A DNA stretch of 64,000 nucleotides, from assembly GCA_046330135.1 (NCBI GenBank), contig JAXLTI010000005.1:124001-188000 (forward strand). Direction: 5' to 3'. Each line of letters begins with the position of its first letter. Position 1 is the first letter of the stretch. Made by a program: the position numbers and the translations under genes. Below, piece after piece: positions 25,405 through 34,201 of this stretch. The notes below the pieces were generated by a model, which searched no databases, was not told the DNA's origin, and worked only from the letters and a program-made list of their open reading frames with translations. This DNA is from CAYYFX01 sp046330135 (lineage in GTDB: Bacteria > ARS69).

Positions 25405-27402
25405 GTGCGCCGCAAGCTGTACCTGACCACCGCCATCGACTACGTGAACTCGCGGCCGCACCTCGGTACCGCCTACGAGAAGGTCGCCGCGGACTGCATC
25501 GCGCGCGCCCACCGCCGGCTCGGCTACGACGTGCTCTTCGTGATGGGCAACGACGAGCACAGCACGAACGTGGAGAAGGCGGCGCGCGCGGAAGGGCTCG
25601 CGCCCGGCGAGTACTGCGATCGCATGGAGAGCGTCTTCCGCGACGCCTGGGCCCGCCTGGACATCTCCTACGACGACTTCATCCGCACCACCGAGCCGCG
25701 CCACCGGGCCGCCGTGCACGAGATCCTGCGCCGCGTGCGCGCGAACGGATGGATCCATCGCGACAAGTACGCGGGCCTCTACTGCGACGGCTGCGAGGCG
25801 TTCTACACGGAGAAGGATCTCGTGGACGGCAAGTGCCCGAACCACGGCACCGTGCCGCGCTGGGTCGAGGAGGAGAACTGGTTCTTCCGCCTCTCTGCGT
25901 TCGCGGGCCGTCTCCTCGAGCACCTGGACGCGCATCCCGAGTTCGTGCGGCCGGAGACGCGTCGCAACGAGATCGTGGCGTTCCTCCAGGCCGGCCTCGA
26001 GGACATTTCGATCTCGCGCGCCGGCGTGTCGTGGGGGATCCCGTTCCCGGACGATCCGTCGCACGTGGTCTACGTGTGGTTCGACGCGCTGACGAACTAC
26101 CTCTCGGCCGTCGGCTTCGGCACGGACGCGGAGCGCCTCGCGAAGTGGTGGCCCGCGGACCTGCACGTCGTGGGCAAGGACATCACGCGCTTCCACTGCA
26201 TCATCTGGCCGGCGATGCTCCTCGCCGCGGACCTGCCGCTGCCGCGCTCCGTCTTCGGCCACGGGTTCATCTACCACTCGGGCACGAAGATGTCGAAGTC
26301 GCTCGGGAACATCGTGAATCCCCTCGACGTGGTGGAGCGGACCGGCGCGGACGCGCTCCGCTACTTCCTCCTGCGCGAGATCACGTGGGGCAAGGACGGG
26401 GACTTCTCGTGGGACGCGTTCATCGCCCGCACGAACGCGGACCTCGCGAACGGTCTCGGGAACCTCGTGAAGCGGACCACGAACATGGTCGGCCAGTTCC
26501 TCGGCGGCAAGGTCCCGGCGGGTCACGGCGCGGATCGCACGGGCCTGCGCGCGGCGGCGGAGCAGACCGCGCGCGACGCGGCTGCCGCCTGGGAGGCGGG
26601 CGCGCTCTCGGGGGCGCTCGCCGTCGTGTGGACCCTCGTGCGGCGGGCGGACCAGGTGATCCAGGAGGAGAAGCCGTGGGTGATCGCGAGTGACGCGGCG
26701 CGCGGCGGCGAGCTGGCCGACGTGCTGGCGGAGCTCCTCGAGGCGATCCGCATCGTCGCGGAGCTCGCCGAGCCGGCGATCCCTTCGAAAGCGCGCGCGA
26801 TCCGCGCGCAGCTCGGCCTCCCCGAGACGAGCGCGCCCTGGAGCGAGTCGTGCGCGTGGGACTCGCGGCGCGCCTGGAGCGTGATCGCGGGGCCGCCCCT
26901 CTTCCCGCGCATCGACAGCGCCGACGGCGGGGCGGAGACGCCGCCGACGGCGGCGAAGCCGAAGGCGCAAAAGGCGCCGAAGGTCGCGGCGAAGCCGGAC
27001 GCCGGGGCCGCGGAAAGCGCGGCGAAAGCGACGGCTCCAAAGGCGCCGGCCGGGAAGGCGCCCGCGCCGGTCCCGTCCGCGATCCCCATCGATCGCTTCC
27101 GCGACGTGCAGCTCGTGGTGGCCACCGTCGTCGCCGCGGAGCGCGTGGAGGGCGCGAGTCGCCTCCTGCAGCTGCGCCTCGACCTCGGCGGCGGCGAAGA
27201 GCGCCAGGTCGTCGCAGGGATCGCGGAGCACTTCGCGCCGGAGGAGCTGCCCGGACGGCAGGTGATCGTCGTGGCGAACCTGGAGCCGGCCACGATCCGG
27301 GGCATCCGCTCGCAGGGCATGATCCTCGTCGCGCAGGCGGACGGCGTGATGCGCCTGCTCTCGCCGGCGGGGCCGATCGCGCCGGGAGCGCGTGTGTCGT
27401 GA
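25405..27402 (+). CDS. metG: Methionyl-tRNA synthetase with C-terminal tRNA-binding domain
   Basis: A 665-residue class I synthetase charging tRNA-Met. The HIGH-type motif is in NSRPHLGTAYE, and KMSKS is exact at residues 295-299. A zinc knuckle uses Cys127, Cys130, Cys144 and His147 (CDGC, then CPNH). After the anticodon-binding domain a Lys/Ala/Pro linker of about 50 residues (around 510-560) leads to a Trbp111/EMAP-like OB fold (RFRDVQLVVATVVAAERV to the end). Both parts are known in bacterial MetG. The start is GTG 25405, immediately before the first strand RRKLYLTTAIDYV. Confidence 0.97.
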   Translation: MRRKLYLTTAIDYVNSRPHLGTAYEKVAADCIARAHRRLGYDVLFVMGNDEHSTNVEKAARAEGLAPGEYCDRMESVFRDAWARLDISYDDFIRTTEPRHRAAVHEILRRVRANGWIHRDKYAGLYCDGCEAFYTEKDLVDGKCPNHGTVPRWVEEENWFFRLSAFAGRLLEHLDAHPEFVRPETRRNEIVAFLQAGLEDISISRAGVSWGIPFPDDPSHVVYVWFDALTNYLSAVGFGTDAERLAKWWPADLHVVGKDITRFHCIIWPAMLLAADLPLPRSVFGHGFIYHSGTKMSKSLGNIVNPLDVVERTGADALRYFLLREITWGKDGDFSWDAFIARTNADLANGLGNLVKRTTNMVGQFLGGKVPAGHGADRTGLRAAAEQTARDAAAAWEAGALSGALAVVWTLVRRADQVIQEEKPWVIASDAARGGELADVLAELLEAIRIVAELAEPAIPSKARAIRAQLGLPETSAPWSESCAWDSRRAWSVIAGPPLFPRIDSADGGAETPPTAAKPKAQKAPKVAAKPDAGAAESAAKATAPKAPAGKAPAPVPSAIPIDRFRDVQLVVATVVAAERVEGASRLLQLRLDLGGGEERQVVAGIAEHFAPEELPGRQVIVVANLEPATIRGIRSQGMILVAQADGVMRLLSPAGPIAPGARVS

Positions 27403-27406
27403 GCGG

Positions 27407-28195
27407 ATGATCGACTCCCACTGTCACCTCAACGTCGACGCGTTCGCCGACGACCTGGAAGAGACGCTCGACCGCGCGCAGGCGGCGGGCGTGCACGGGA
27501 TCCTCGTGCCGGGGATCGGTCTCGAAGAGTCGCGGCGGGCGGTCGAGATCGCGCGACGGTTCCCTTCGGTGCGCGCGGCCGTCGGAGTCCACCCGCACGA
27601 GGCGCTGCAGTGGGGCGACGTGGCGGAGGAGCGGCTGCGGGAGTGGGCCGCGCTGCCCGAGGTCGTCGCGATCGGGGAGATCGGCCTCGACTTCTTCCGC
27701 GACTGGTCCCCGCGCGACGCGCAACACCGGGCCTACACGGCGCAGCTCCGCCTCGCGCGCGAGCTGGATCTCCCGGTCGTCGTGCACGACCGCGACGCCC
27801 ACGCCGACGTCCTCCGCGGCATTGGCGAGACCGAAGGCGTGCGCGGCGTCCTCCACTGCTTCTCGGGCGGGCCTCGCGAAGCGGAGGAGGCCATGGAGCG
27901 CGGCTTCCACCTCTCGTTCACCGGCTCCATCACGTACGCGAAGGGCCAGGTCGCGGACATCCTCCGGGTCGTCCCGCCCGATCGCCTCCTGCTGGAGACG
28001 GATGCGCCGTGGATGACGCCCACTCCGCACCGCGGCCGGCGGAACGAGCCGGCCTACGTGGTCCGAGTGGCGGAGACCCTCGCCGCCAAGCTCGGGCGCG
28101 AGGTCGAGCGCGTCGTGGCGGACACGAACGCCGCCGCCCGGCGTCTCTTCGCGTTTCCCGCCGAGCCCCCGGTCGCGACGCGGGCGAGCGCGTGA
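27407..28195 (+). CDS. TatD-family metal-dependent hydrolase
   Basis: A 262-residue TIM-barrel hydrolase of the TatD/YcfH group, a metal-dependent nuclease family. Ligands are visible in MIDSHCHLN (HxH), AIGEIGLDFFRDWSP (Glu), VVVHDRDAH, HCFSGG and LLLETDAPWMTP (Asp). The ATG at 27407 lies four bases after the metG stop. The metG-tatD-rsmA order is a widespread conserved neighbourhood. The stop overlaps the rsmA start. Confidence 0.93.
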   Translation: MIDSHCHLNVDAFADDLEETLDRAQAAGVHGILVPGIGLEESRRAVEIARRFPSVRAAVGVHPHEALQWGDVAEERLREWAALPEVVAIGEIGLDFFRDWSPRDAQHRAYTAQLRLARELDLPVVVHDRDAHADVLRGIGETEGVRGVLHCFSGGPREAEEAMERGFHLSFTGSITYAKGQVADILRVVPPDRLLLETDAPWMTPTPHRGRRNEPAYVVRVAETLAAKLGREVERVVADTNAAARRLFAFPAEPPVATRASA

Positions 28196-29100
28196 TAAGA
28201 TGTGCAAGTGAAGCGCCCCGGTCGCTTCCGCCCCCTGCGCCAACACCCCCTGGTCGACCGAGGGTCCGAGCCATCCCCGCCGCGAAAGTCAAAGTCCGCG
28301 ACGTCCTCGAGCGTCACGAGATCGTGCCGCGCCGGCGCTACGGGCAGAACTTCCTGCACGACCCCCGGATCGCGCGGCGTATCGCCGCGGCGGCCGAGGC
28401 GTCCCCGGGCGTCGGGGTCTTCGAGATCGGCCCGGGCCTCGGCGCGCTGACCATCCCCCTGCTCGAGAGCGGCGCGAAGGTCACCGCGATCGAGATCGAT
28501 CCGCGCGTGGCCGATTTCCTGGAGGCGGAGCTCGCGGGGCGGGGGAACTTCTCGCTCGTGCGCGGCGACGTCTGCGAGGCGGACCTCGATCGGCTCGCCG
28601 AAGGCGCGCGCGTCCTCGTGGCGAACCTGCCCTACTCGATCACCGGCCCGATCCTCGCGCTCCTCATCGACCGGCCCGAGCGCTTCGACCGGGCGGTGCT
28701 CATGATGCAGAAGGAAGTCGCGTTGCGGATCACGGCGAAGCCGGGTGAGCGGGAGATGGGCGCGGTGTCCGTGCTGCTTCGCCTGCTCTGGCGGCTGGAG
28801 CGCCTCTTCGACGTCGGCGCGGGCGCGTTCCTGCCGGCGCCCGAAGTGGTCTCCTCGGTGCTGCGCTTCACGAGGATCCCGGGCGCCGTGCTCGATCCCT
28901 TCGTGAAGGACGCCGTGAACCGCGCGTATCGCCAGCGCCGGAAGACGCTCAAGAAGACGCTCGCGGGCGCGGTGGCGGACGAAGGCTCGCTCGCCCGGGC
29001 CCTGACGGCGCTGGGCTATCCGGACACGGCGCGTCCGGAGAGCGTGGCGCCTGCGGACTGGCCGCGCCTCGTGGCGCTCGCCCGGGTCGAGACGTCGTGA
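28192..29100 (+). CDS. rsmA: 16S rRNA dimethyladenosine transferase RsmA (KsgA)
   Basis: This enzyme dimethylates two adenines in the 3' terminal hairpin of 16S rRNA. Motifs are RYGQNFLHDP, the SAM site VFEIGPGLGALTIPLL, VTAIEIDPR, the catalytic LVANLPYSITGPI (NLPY) and VVSSVLRFTR. The GTG at 28192, overlapping the tatD stop, is the only canonical in-frame start near the core. It gives 302 residues with an unusually long, Arg/Pro-rich N-terminal stretch of about 40 residues. Confidence 0.95.
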   Translation: MIRCASEAPRSLPPPAPTPPGRPRVRAIPAAKVKVRDVLERHEIVPRRRYGQNFLHDPRIARRIAAAAEASPGVGVFEIGPGLGALTIPLLESGAKVTAIEIDPRVADFLEAELAGRGNFSLVRGDVCEADLDRLAEGARVLVANLPYSITGPILALLIDRPERFDRAVLMMQKEVALRITAKPGEREMGAVSVLLRLLWRLERLFDVGAGAFLPAPEVVSSVLRFTRIPGAVLDPFVKDAVNRAYRQRRKTLKKTLAGAVADEGSLARALTALGYPDTARPESVAPADWPRLVALARVETS

Positions 29101-31394
29101 GCCGCGATCACGGGGTGAGCCTGCGCGCGGGGGGCATCGCGGCGCTCCTCGCGGCGCTCCTCACGGGCGCGCCGGCGCGTCCGGCGCTCGCCCAGTCCCC
29201 AGGCTCCGACACCACGGCGACGCCCATCGACTCCACGGCCGTGACGCCCACCCTCACCGCCCCGCCCGACTCGCTGCCGCCCCGCCGCCTGCTGTCCACG
29301 GACGGCGCCATCCGCGTCTATCAGGAGCGCCGGCCGGGCGAGGGGAAGAACGGCTTCTGGTGGGAGTACGACGCGAATGCCGACCTGACGCGCCTCCTGG
29401 ACAAGGACCGTCGCAGCCGTCCGCTGGACAAGCTCACGGACGCGTACGGCTTCGAGATCGCGGCGCCCGACTCGATCGCGGCCCTGCGCGACTCGGTCAC
29501 CGCCGTGGCGGACTCGATCCTGGCCTCGCGCATCCAGCTCTCCACCTCGTTCGATCCCAAGCTGACGAGCCGCTACTCGGAGCAGAAGGACAGCTTCGAC
29601 TTCAACAACTCGCTGACGTCGCCGATCCCCCTTTCGAACCGCGCCACGGTCGAGACGACGTTGCAGGACACGAACAGCTTCAACAAGTCGACGCGCAAGG
29701 TGCGCGACGGCCAGAGCCTCGCGTCGACGTTCAACTACCATTCCAAGGACTGGCTCACGACGAGCCTCTCGCTGAACCGGAGCGCGGATCGGCAGCGCCG
29801 CGACCAGACCGTGGAGTCGCGTTCGGCCGGCACGTCGCTCACGGGCAAGGTCGTGGCCACGGAGAAGAACCGCTTCGGCGACTTCGTCGCGGACGCAGGG
29901 CTTTCCGGCAACCGCAACACGTACACGACCCAGATCACGGACGGGCAATCCGACCAGTTCTCCCCCAACTGGCATGCCAACGCGTCGCGTTCCTTCGGGG
30001 CCGGCGGCAAGATCGCGGCGGACTACACCGGGCACACGGACATCGGCACGCGGCGCGAGAAGAGATCGATCCCCGGCGTCGACGAGCTCGGGAACCCCAT
30101 CGTGACCCTGCAGGACACGACCGCGTCGGAGAGGAATCTCGGCAACAAGCTCGACCTCAACGCCGACGGGAAGCTGACGCAGATCTGGTCGTACCGGCTG
30201 GCGAGCTCCATCGGCCGGGAACGGCTGCAGTACATCGCCCAGGCGGAGTCCGTGGCGGGCCGACAGGAGACGCGCCGCAACTCCAACGACTCCTATTCGG
30301 CGCACCTGGAGGGCAAGCCGATGGGCGGCCTCGAGCTCCTCCTGGACGCGGATCGCTCCCGCGTGGAGTACGCCTACGCCGTGGTCACGGACAGCTTCAA
30401 CGAGACCACGACGAACGAGGGCAAGGCGGAGGTCCGCTACGAGCCGTGGAAGGCGTCGAAGCTGATCGTGAGGCTGAACCGGAGTCGCGAGAACCGGAAC
30501 TACCGATCCGCGCAGCGGGGCTTCGTGGACCGCGAGGCCGCCGACCTCAACTGGAACGAGACCCTGACGTCGAAGATCACCCTGACGGGTGACTACAACA
30601 TCGGGCTGGACTCCTACGTGTTCGCCGACAAGGTGGCGAACACGGGGGACCGCGATCTCCGGAGCCAGCGCGGGGTCGTCAACGTGCAGTACACCCCCCT
30701 GGCGGCGCTGGCCACCGCGGCGCGCTTCGACCTCCGCCACGACGAGACGATCAACGTGGACCCGCAGCTCTCGCGGGACAACAAGAGCGACTATACTTAC
30801 GTCTTCACGCCGAGCTACACGTTGACCGTGGGGCCCACGAGCCTCACGGGCGAGTTCAGCGCCACCGCGCAGTACTCCGTCTACGACTTCGACGAGGAGA
30901 AGAACTTCCTGACGCGCACCTTCGCCACCCGGCAGCGTCTGCAACGCTCCCTCACGGAGCACGTGTCCGCGGAGCTCGTGGGCACGTACACGATCCAGGA
31001 CGAAGGGAGCTACCAGCGCGGCGTGGCCGGCGGCAATCGCCTCTTCGCCCGGCGGCGGGAGACGAGACGAGAGATGGTGGAGACGCAGGTGCTGTACAGC
31101 CCGCAGAAGTGGCTGCGCACGAGCGCGAAGTACCACCTCGACGGCGAGGACGACTTCTCGATCAACGAGGGCGCGCGCACCGGCACGGGCACGTTCCGCA
31201 CCCATGAGCTCGACTTCGGAGTCACGGTCAACAAGCAGTTCATGAGGAGCATCCGCGTGGACCTGGACGCCACTCACGGCCAGAAGCTCGGCGACCGGGT
31301 GACGGATGTGGACCGCCGCTTCTACTCGATCACGGCGTCGATCGAGTACCAGCCGTTCGCGGCGGAGCCGCCGCCCGCGGGAGGGAGCTCATGA
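29097..31394 (+). CDS. Large outer-membrane beta-barrel protein, function unknown
   Basis: The GTG overlaps the rsmA stop. The 765-residue product has a signal peptide (IAALLAALLTGAPARPALAQ) and a Thr/Ser/Asp/Pro-rich linker. A long region of alternating polar/apolar strands rich in Thr, Ser, Asn, Arg and aromatic residues follows (for example LTTSLSLNRSADRQRRD, STFNYHSKDW). That is the pattern of a large outer-membrane barrel with many strands. No TonB box or plug domain is evident. I do not recognise a named family. Its stop overlaps the next lipoprotein gene by ATGA, so the two products may work together. Confidence 0.75.
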   Translation: MSRDHGVSLRAGGIAALLAALLTGAPARPALAQSPGSDTTATPIDSTAVTPTLTAPPDSLPPRRLLSTDGAIRVYQERRPGEGKNGFWWEYDANADLTRLLDKDRRSRPLDKLTDAYGFEIAAPDSIAALRDSVTAVADSILASRIQLSTSFDPKLTSRYSEQKDSFDFNNSLTSPIPLSNRATVETTLQDTNSFNKSTRKVRDGQSLASTFNYHSKDWLTTSLSLNRSADRQRRDQTVESRSAGTSLTGKVVATEKNRFGDFVADAGLSGNRNTYTTQITDGQSDQFSPNWHANASRSFGAGGKIAADYTGHTDIGTRREKRSIPGVDELGNPIVTLQDTTASERNLGNKLDLNADGKLTQIWSYRLASSIGRERLQYIAQAESVAGRQETRRNSNDSYSAHLEGKPMGGLELLLDADRSRVEYAYAVVTDSFNETTTNEGKAEVRYEPWKASKLIVRLNRSRENRNYRSAQRGFVDREAADLNWNETLTSKITLTGDYNIGLDSYVFADKVANTGDRDLRSQRGVVNVQYTPLAALATAARFDLRHDETINVDPQLSRDNKSDYTYVFTPSYTLTVGPTSLTGEFSATAQYSVYDFDEEKNFLTRTFATRQRLQRSLTEHVSAELVGTYTIQDEGSYQRGVAGGNRLFARRRETRREMVETQVLYSPQKWLRTSAKYHLDGEDDFSINEGARTGTGTFRTHELDFGVTVNKQFMRSIRVDLDATHGQKLGDRVTDVDRRFYSITASIEYQPFAAEPPPAGGSS

Positions 31395-31990
31395 GGCCGA
31401 GGCGCCGGCGGATCGACGGGGTCCTGATGGCGATCGCGCTCGCGGCGATTCTGCCGGGGGCAGGTTGCAACCTCTTCGAGGCGAGAAAGCCGGCCGAGGG
31501 AGGCACGAGCAACACCGTGTGGACGCCTCCGACGACGCCGAACATCGTCGTCGAGAACCTGAGGCTCGCGCTCGAGGCCGGGATCTTCGGGGACTACTCG
31601 CGCGCGTTCACGGACGACTTCACGTTCGTGCCCGATGCCACCGACGTGGTGCAGCTCGGCATCGAGCGGCCGGGCCAAGCGGTCTTCGACGGCTGGACGC
31701 GCGACGTCGAGACGCAGGTGGCCGAGTCGATCCGCACGGCCGCCACCTCCCTGGACCTGCAGCTCGTCTTCTCGAGCGAGCAGATCGTGGCCGAAGGTCG
31801 GCTGCAGAAGTATGACTACACGCTCACGTTGACGACCGCGACCCGAACCGACGTCTACCAAGGACAGGCCTGGTTCGAGATCCACCCCATCCCGGGAGGC
31901 GAGTGGCGCATCGCGCGATGGGAGGACGTCATCACGCCCCAGACGAACGAGTCCTGGGGGCGGCTCAAGGGACGCAACCGTCAGGTCTGA
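31391..31990 (+). CDS. NTF2-like lipoprotein
   Basis: A 199-residue lipoprotein. The signal runs through LMAIALAAILPGAGC, with Cys at the lipobox. The mature protein resembles a SnoaL/NTF2-like cone fold: a helical start (VVENLRLALEAGIFGDYSRAF), then TDDFTFVPD and long strands ending at EWRIARWEDV. Near the C-terminus NESWGRLKGRNRQV resembles the WGxxK tail of the secreted paralogs at 4.4-5.8 kb. The start overlaps the barrel gene (ATGA). No catalytic residues are apparent. Its closest relative in the window is the next gene. Confidence 0.75.
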   Translation: MRPRRRRIDGVLMAIALAAILPGAGCNLFEARKPAEGGTSNTVWTPPTTPNIVVENLRLALEAGIFGDYSRAFTDDFTFVPDATDVVQLGIERPGQAVFDGWTRDVETQVAESIRTAATSLDLQLVFSSEQIVAEGRLQKYDYTLTLTTATRTDVYQGQAWFEIHPIPGGEWRIARWEDVITPQTNESWGRLKGRNRQV

Positions 31991-31994
31991 GTTC

Positions 31995-32019
31995 GCCCAA
32001 GCAGTTGGTTCCCTTGGGC
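31995..32019 (+). terminator. Terminator-like hairpin
   Basis: GCCCAAG at 31995-32001 pairs perfectly with CTTGGGC at 32013-32019 and is followed by TTAT. It lies just after the lipoprotein stop and before a new promoter. Confidence 0.5.
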
Positions 32020-32059
32020 TTATCTGGCGGCCGCCCTCTGCCGAACCAGGAAGCGTCGA

Positions 32060-32088
32060 TTGACACGGGTTCAGCGGTCTCCTACAAT
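32060..32088 (+). promoter_or_regulatory. Strong sigma-70-type promoter
   Basis: TTGACA, exactly 17 bases, TACAAT. This is the best consensus match in the window. It would give a leader of about 140 bases, containing a CCGCCC/GGGCGG hairpin near 32141, before the GTG at 32237. Confidence 0.75.
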
Positions 32089-32236
32089 GGATGCGCTCGG
32101 CCCGGAGCCTTCCGGGAGCGACCTTCGAACCGCAAGCATCCGCCGCCCGAGGGCGGTAGGGAGTTGGGCCTCCGCGACTGGCTACCTGCAGATTCGGCTT
32201 CTTGTGAGCCCCCGATCCCCTCGGAGGTTAGGTCCC

Positions 32237-32830
32237 GTGGTCTTCAATCGTCCCACCGTCCGCGGTCTCACGGCTGCGGCGGGGCTCATCGCCCTCCTTC
32301 TCTTGTCGCCCGGGTGCATCTTCAGCCCGGAAAGCGGTAACAACCACAAAGACCCAACGGCGGTTCCCAAGGCCAACTCGGTCCAGGGTGCCATCGATCT
32401 GTACGCGTGGGTCTGGACCAACAAGGATTACGACCGGTATCAGCAGCTGCTGCACGACGAGTTCGAGTACTTCCCGCAGTCCGAGGACCTGAGCCAGTTC
32501 CCGTGGCTCGTGGGATCGAGCTGGGGCAAGACGGAAGAGCTGCAGATGGCGCGGAACATGTTCAACCCGGACTTCCAGCCGCCTCCTCCGCCGTCGGGCC
32601 CGGCCGCCGGCTCCATCGACACGATCAAGATGACGGTCACCGTGACGAACCAGGTGAACGACCCGCAGCGGGGCGGCGTGGTCGTCAGCACGCACGCCGT
32701 GGCGCAGGTGATGTACGACAGCAGCAACGGCGCCTCGTCGGACGTCCGTTTCGAGTTCCTCGTCGTGCCGGATCCGCACAACGGCGGCCTGTACCAGGTC
32801 CGGGAGCAGCGGGAGCTGCCGCTGCACTAG
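32237..32830 (+). CDS. NTF2-like lipoprotein, paralog of the preceding gene
   Basis: The GTG at 32237 has GGAGGT eight bases upstream, which decides this start over a longer frame that runs into the promoter. A lipoprotein signal ends in LIALLLLSPGC. The 197-residue product contains GAIDLYAWVWTNKDYDRYQQ and LHDEFEYFPQSEDLSQ, similar in layout to the previous lipoprotein. A Pro run (FQPPPPPSGP) interrupts the fold. Unlike its neighbour it has its own strong promoter and a strong terminator, so it is a single-gene unit. Role unknown. Confidence 0.8.
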   Translation: MVFNRPTVRGLTAAAGLIALLLLSPGCIFSPESGNNHKDPTAVPKANSVQGAIDLYAWVWTNKDYDRYQQLLHDEFEYFPQSEDLSQFPWLVGSSWGKTEELQMARNMFNPDFQPPPPPSGPAAGSIDTIKMTVTVTNQVNDPQRGGVVVSTHAVAQVMYDSSNGASSDVRFEFLVVPDPHNGGLYQVREQRELPLH

Positions 32831-32889
32831 TCCGGACGGGCTGACGCGCTCGCGCGACGATCGGCGCTCGGGATCGAGCCGCCGCGAGA

Positions 32890-32930
32890 AGAAGGGCCGG
32901 GGCCGGCGAGCCCCGGCCCTTCTCGCTTTC
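32890..32930 (+). terminator. Rho-independent terminator
   Basis: A perfect 14-bp stem pairs 32890-32903 with 32910-32923 around a 6-base loop and is followed by CGCTTTCC. Confidence 0.8.
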
Positions 32931-32976
32931 CGGGCGAACTGCTACGCTGCGCCGAATCTCCGGGGGAAGCAGCGCG

Positions 32977-34164
32977 ATGGCACCCACCGACGAGAAGCCG
33001 CTCTCTCCGCGCGTTCGCGTGCGCGCGCGGCTCGTGACCGGTCTCGCGCTCGTGATCTGCGCCGCCGCCGCGGTGCTGGGCACGCGCGGCGCGGGGTTCG
33101 CCGGCGTGCGCAGCGCCGGGTTCGGAAGCTCCCCGGCGGCGCCCGGCCGCGCCACCCTCGAGCAGGCGATGGACGGGGTCTTCGTGGCGCGCGGCCTGGA
33201 CCGGGCGGGGATGGTCGTCCGCCGCCCCACGTCCACTGACGGAGGGATCTCGCCCGACGAGCTGCGCGTGGAGGTTCCGCCGCGCCAGTCGTGGGCCGGC
33301 GTGAACGCGGACATCGCGCGCGCGGTGCACGCCGCCGGCGGCCGCGTCGTCGACGCGATCGAGAAGGGCGCGTTCCCCGCGCGGCCGGAGGCGCTGGAGC
33401 TCTACGTGGGCACGCCGCGCGAGATCACCCATCGGGTCGTGCTGGAGGCCGAGCGTCCCTTCGGCAACGTCGCGGCGGAGCAGCCTGCGCGGATCGCGCT
33501 CGTGTTCGACGACCTCGGCTACTCCACGAACGGGCTCGTCGCGGACCTGCTCGCGCTCGACGTGCCGCTGACCTTCGCGGTGTTGCCGTCGCTCGCGAAG
33601 AGCGAGGCGTTCGCGAAGGCGGCGCGCGAACGCGGGGACGAAGTCATCCTCCACCTGCCGATGGAGCCGCTGGACGCGCAGCGCCACAACCCGGGGACGG
33701 GCGCTCTCCTGACCGACCTGCCTCCGGAGGAGATCGCCCGGCGCCTATCGGCCCAGCTGGACGGACTCTCGCTCTACGACGGCGTCTCGAACCACATGGG
33801 CTCGCGCTTCACGGCCCAGGCCGCGCTCATGGACCTCGTGCTCGCGGAGATGAAGCGGCGCGGCAAGCCGCTCTTCTTCCTGGACAGCCGGACGACGCCG
33901 TACTCGGTCGTGCCCGAGCGCGCGCGGCACGCCGGCGTGCCTTGTCTCTGCAACAACATCTTCCTCGACGGCGGCGACGAGGAGCCCGCGCTCGCCGTCG
34001 TCCAGACCGAACGCCTCGAGGCGATCGCGCGCCGGCGCGGCCGGGCGATCGGCATCGGCCACGTGCGCCCGGCCACGGTGGCCGCGGTGGAGAAGGCCGT
34101 CGAGCGCTGGCGCGCCGAGGGCATCCGCCTGGTCCGGCTGTCGGACCTCACGCAGCAACGTTGA
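32977..34164 (+). CDS. Divergent polysaccharide deacetylase family protein (YibQ-like)
   Basis: A 395-residue exported or membrane-anchored protein. An N-terminal hydrophobic segment (LVTGLALVICAAAAVLG) precedes a linker and a C-terminal NodB-like barrel of the divergent polysaccharide deacetylase 2 type: IALVFDDLGYSTNGLV, EVILHLPMEPL, SNHMGSRFT, FFLDSRTTPYSV and AIGIGHVRPATV. In other bacteria the family often accompanies EnvC and carboxy-terminal proteases, suggesting cell-wall or division work. Here it stands upstream of pdxJ. Substrate unknown. Confidence 0.85.
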   Translation: MAPTDEKPLSPRVRVRARLVTGLALVICAAAAVLGTRGAGFAGVRSAGFGSSPAAPGRATLEQAMDGVFVARGLDRAGMVVRRPTSTDGGISPDELRVEVPPRQSWAGVNADIARAVHAAGGRVVDAIEKGAFPARPEALELYVGTPREITHRVVLEAERPFGNVAAEQPARIALVFDDLGYSTNGLVADLLALDVPLTFAVLPSLAKSEAFAKAARERGDEVILHLPMEPLDAQRHNPGTGALLTDLPPEEIARRLSAQLDGLSLYDGVSNHMGSRFTAQAALMDLVLAEMKRRGKPLFFLDSRTTPYSVVPERARHAGVPCLCNNIFLDGGDEEPALAVVQTERLEAIARRRGRAIGIGHVRPATVAAVEKAVERWRAEGIRLVRLSDLTQQR

Positions 34165-34201
34165 CCGCCGCGCACGCGGGCGGCCGGCGCGGAGGCAGAC
34201 C

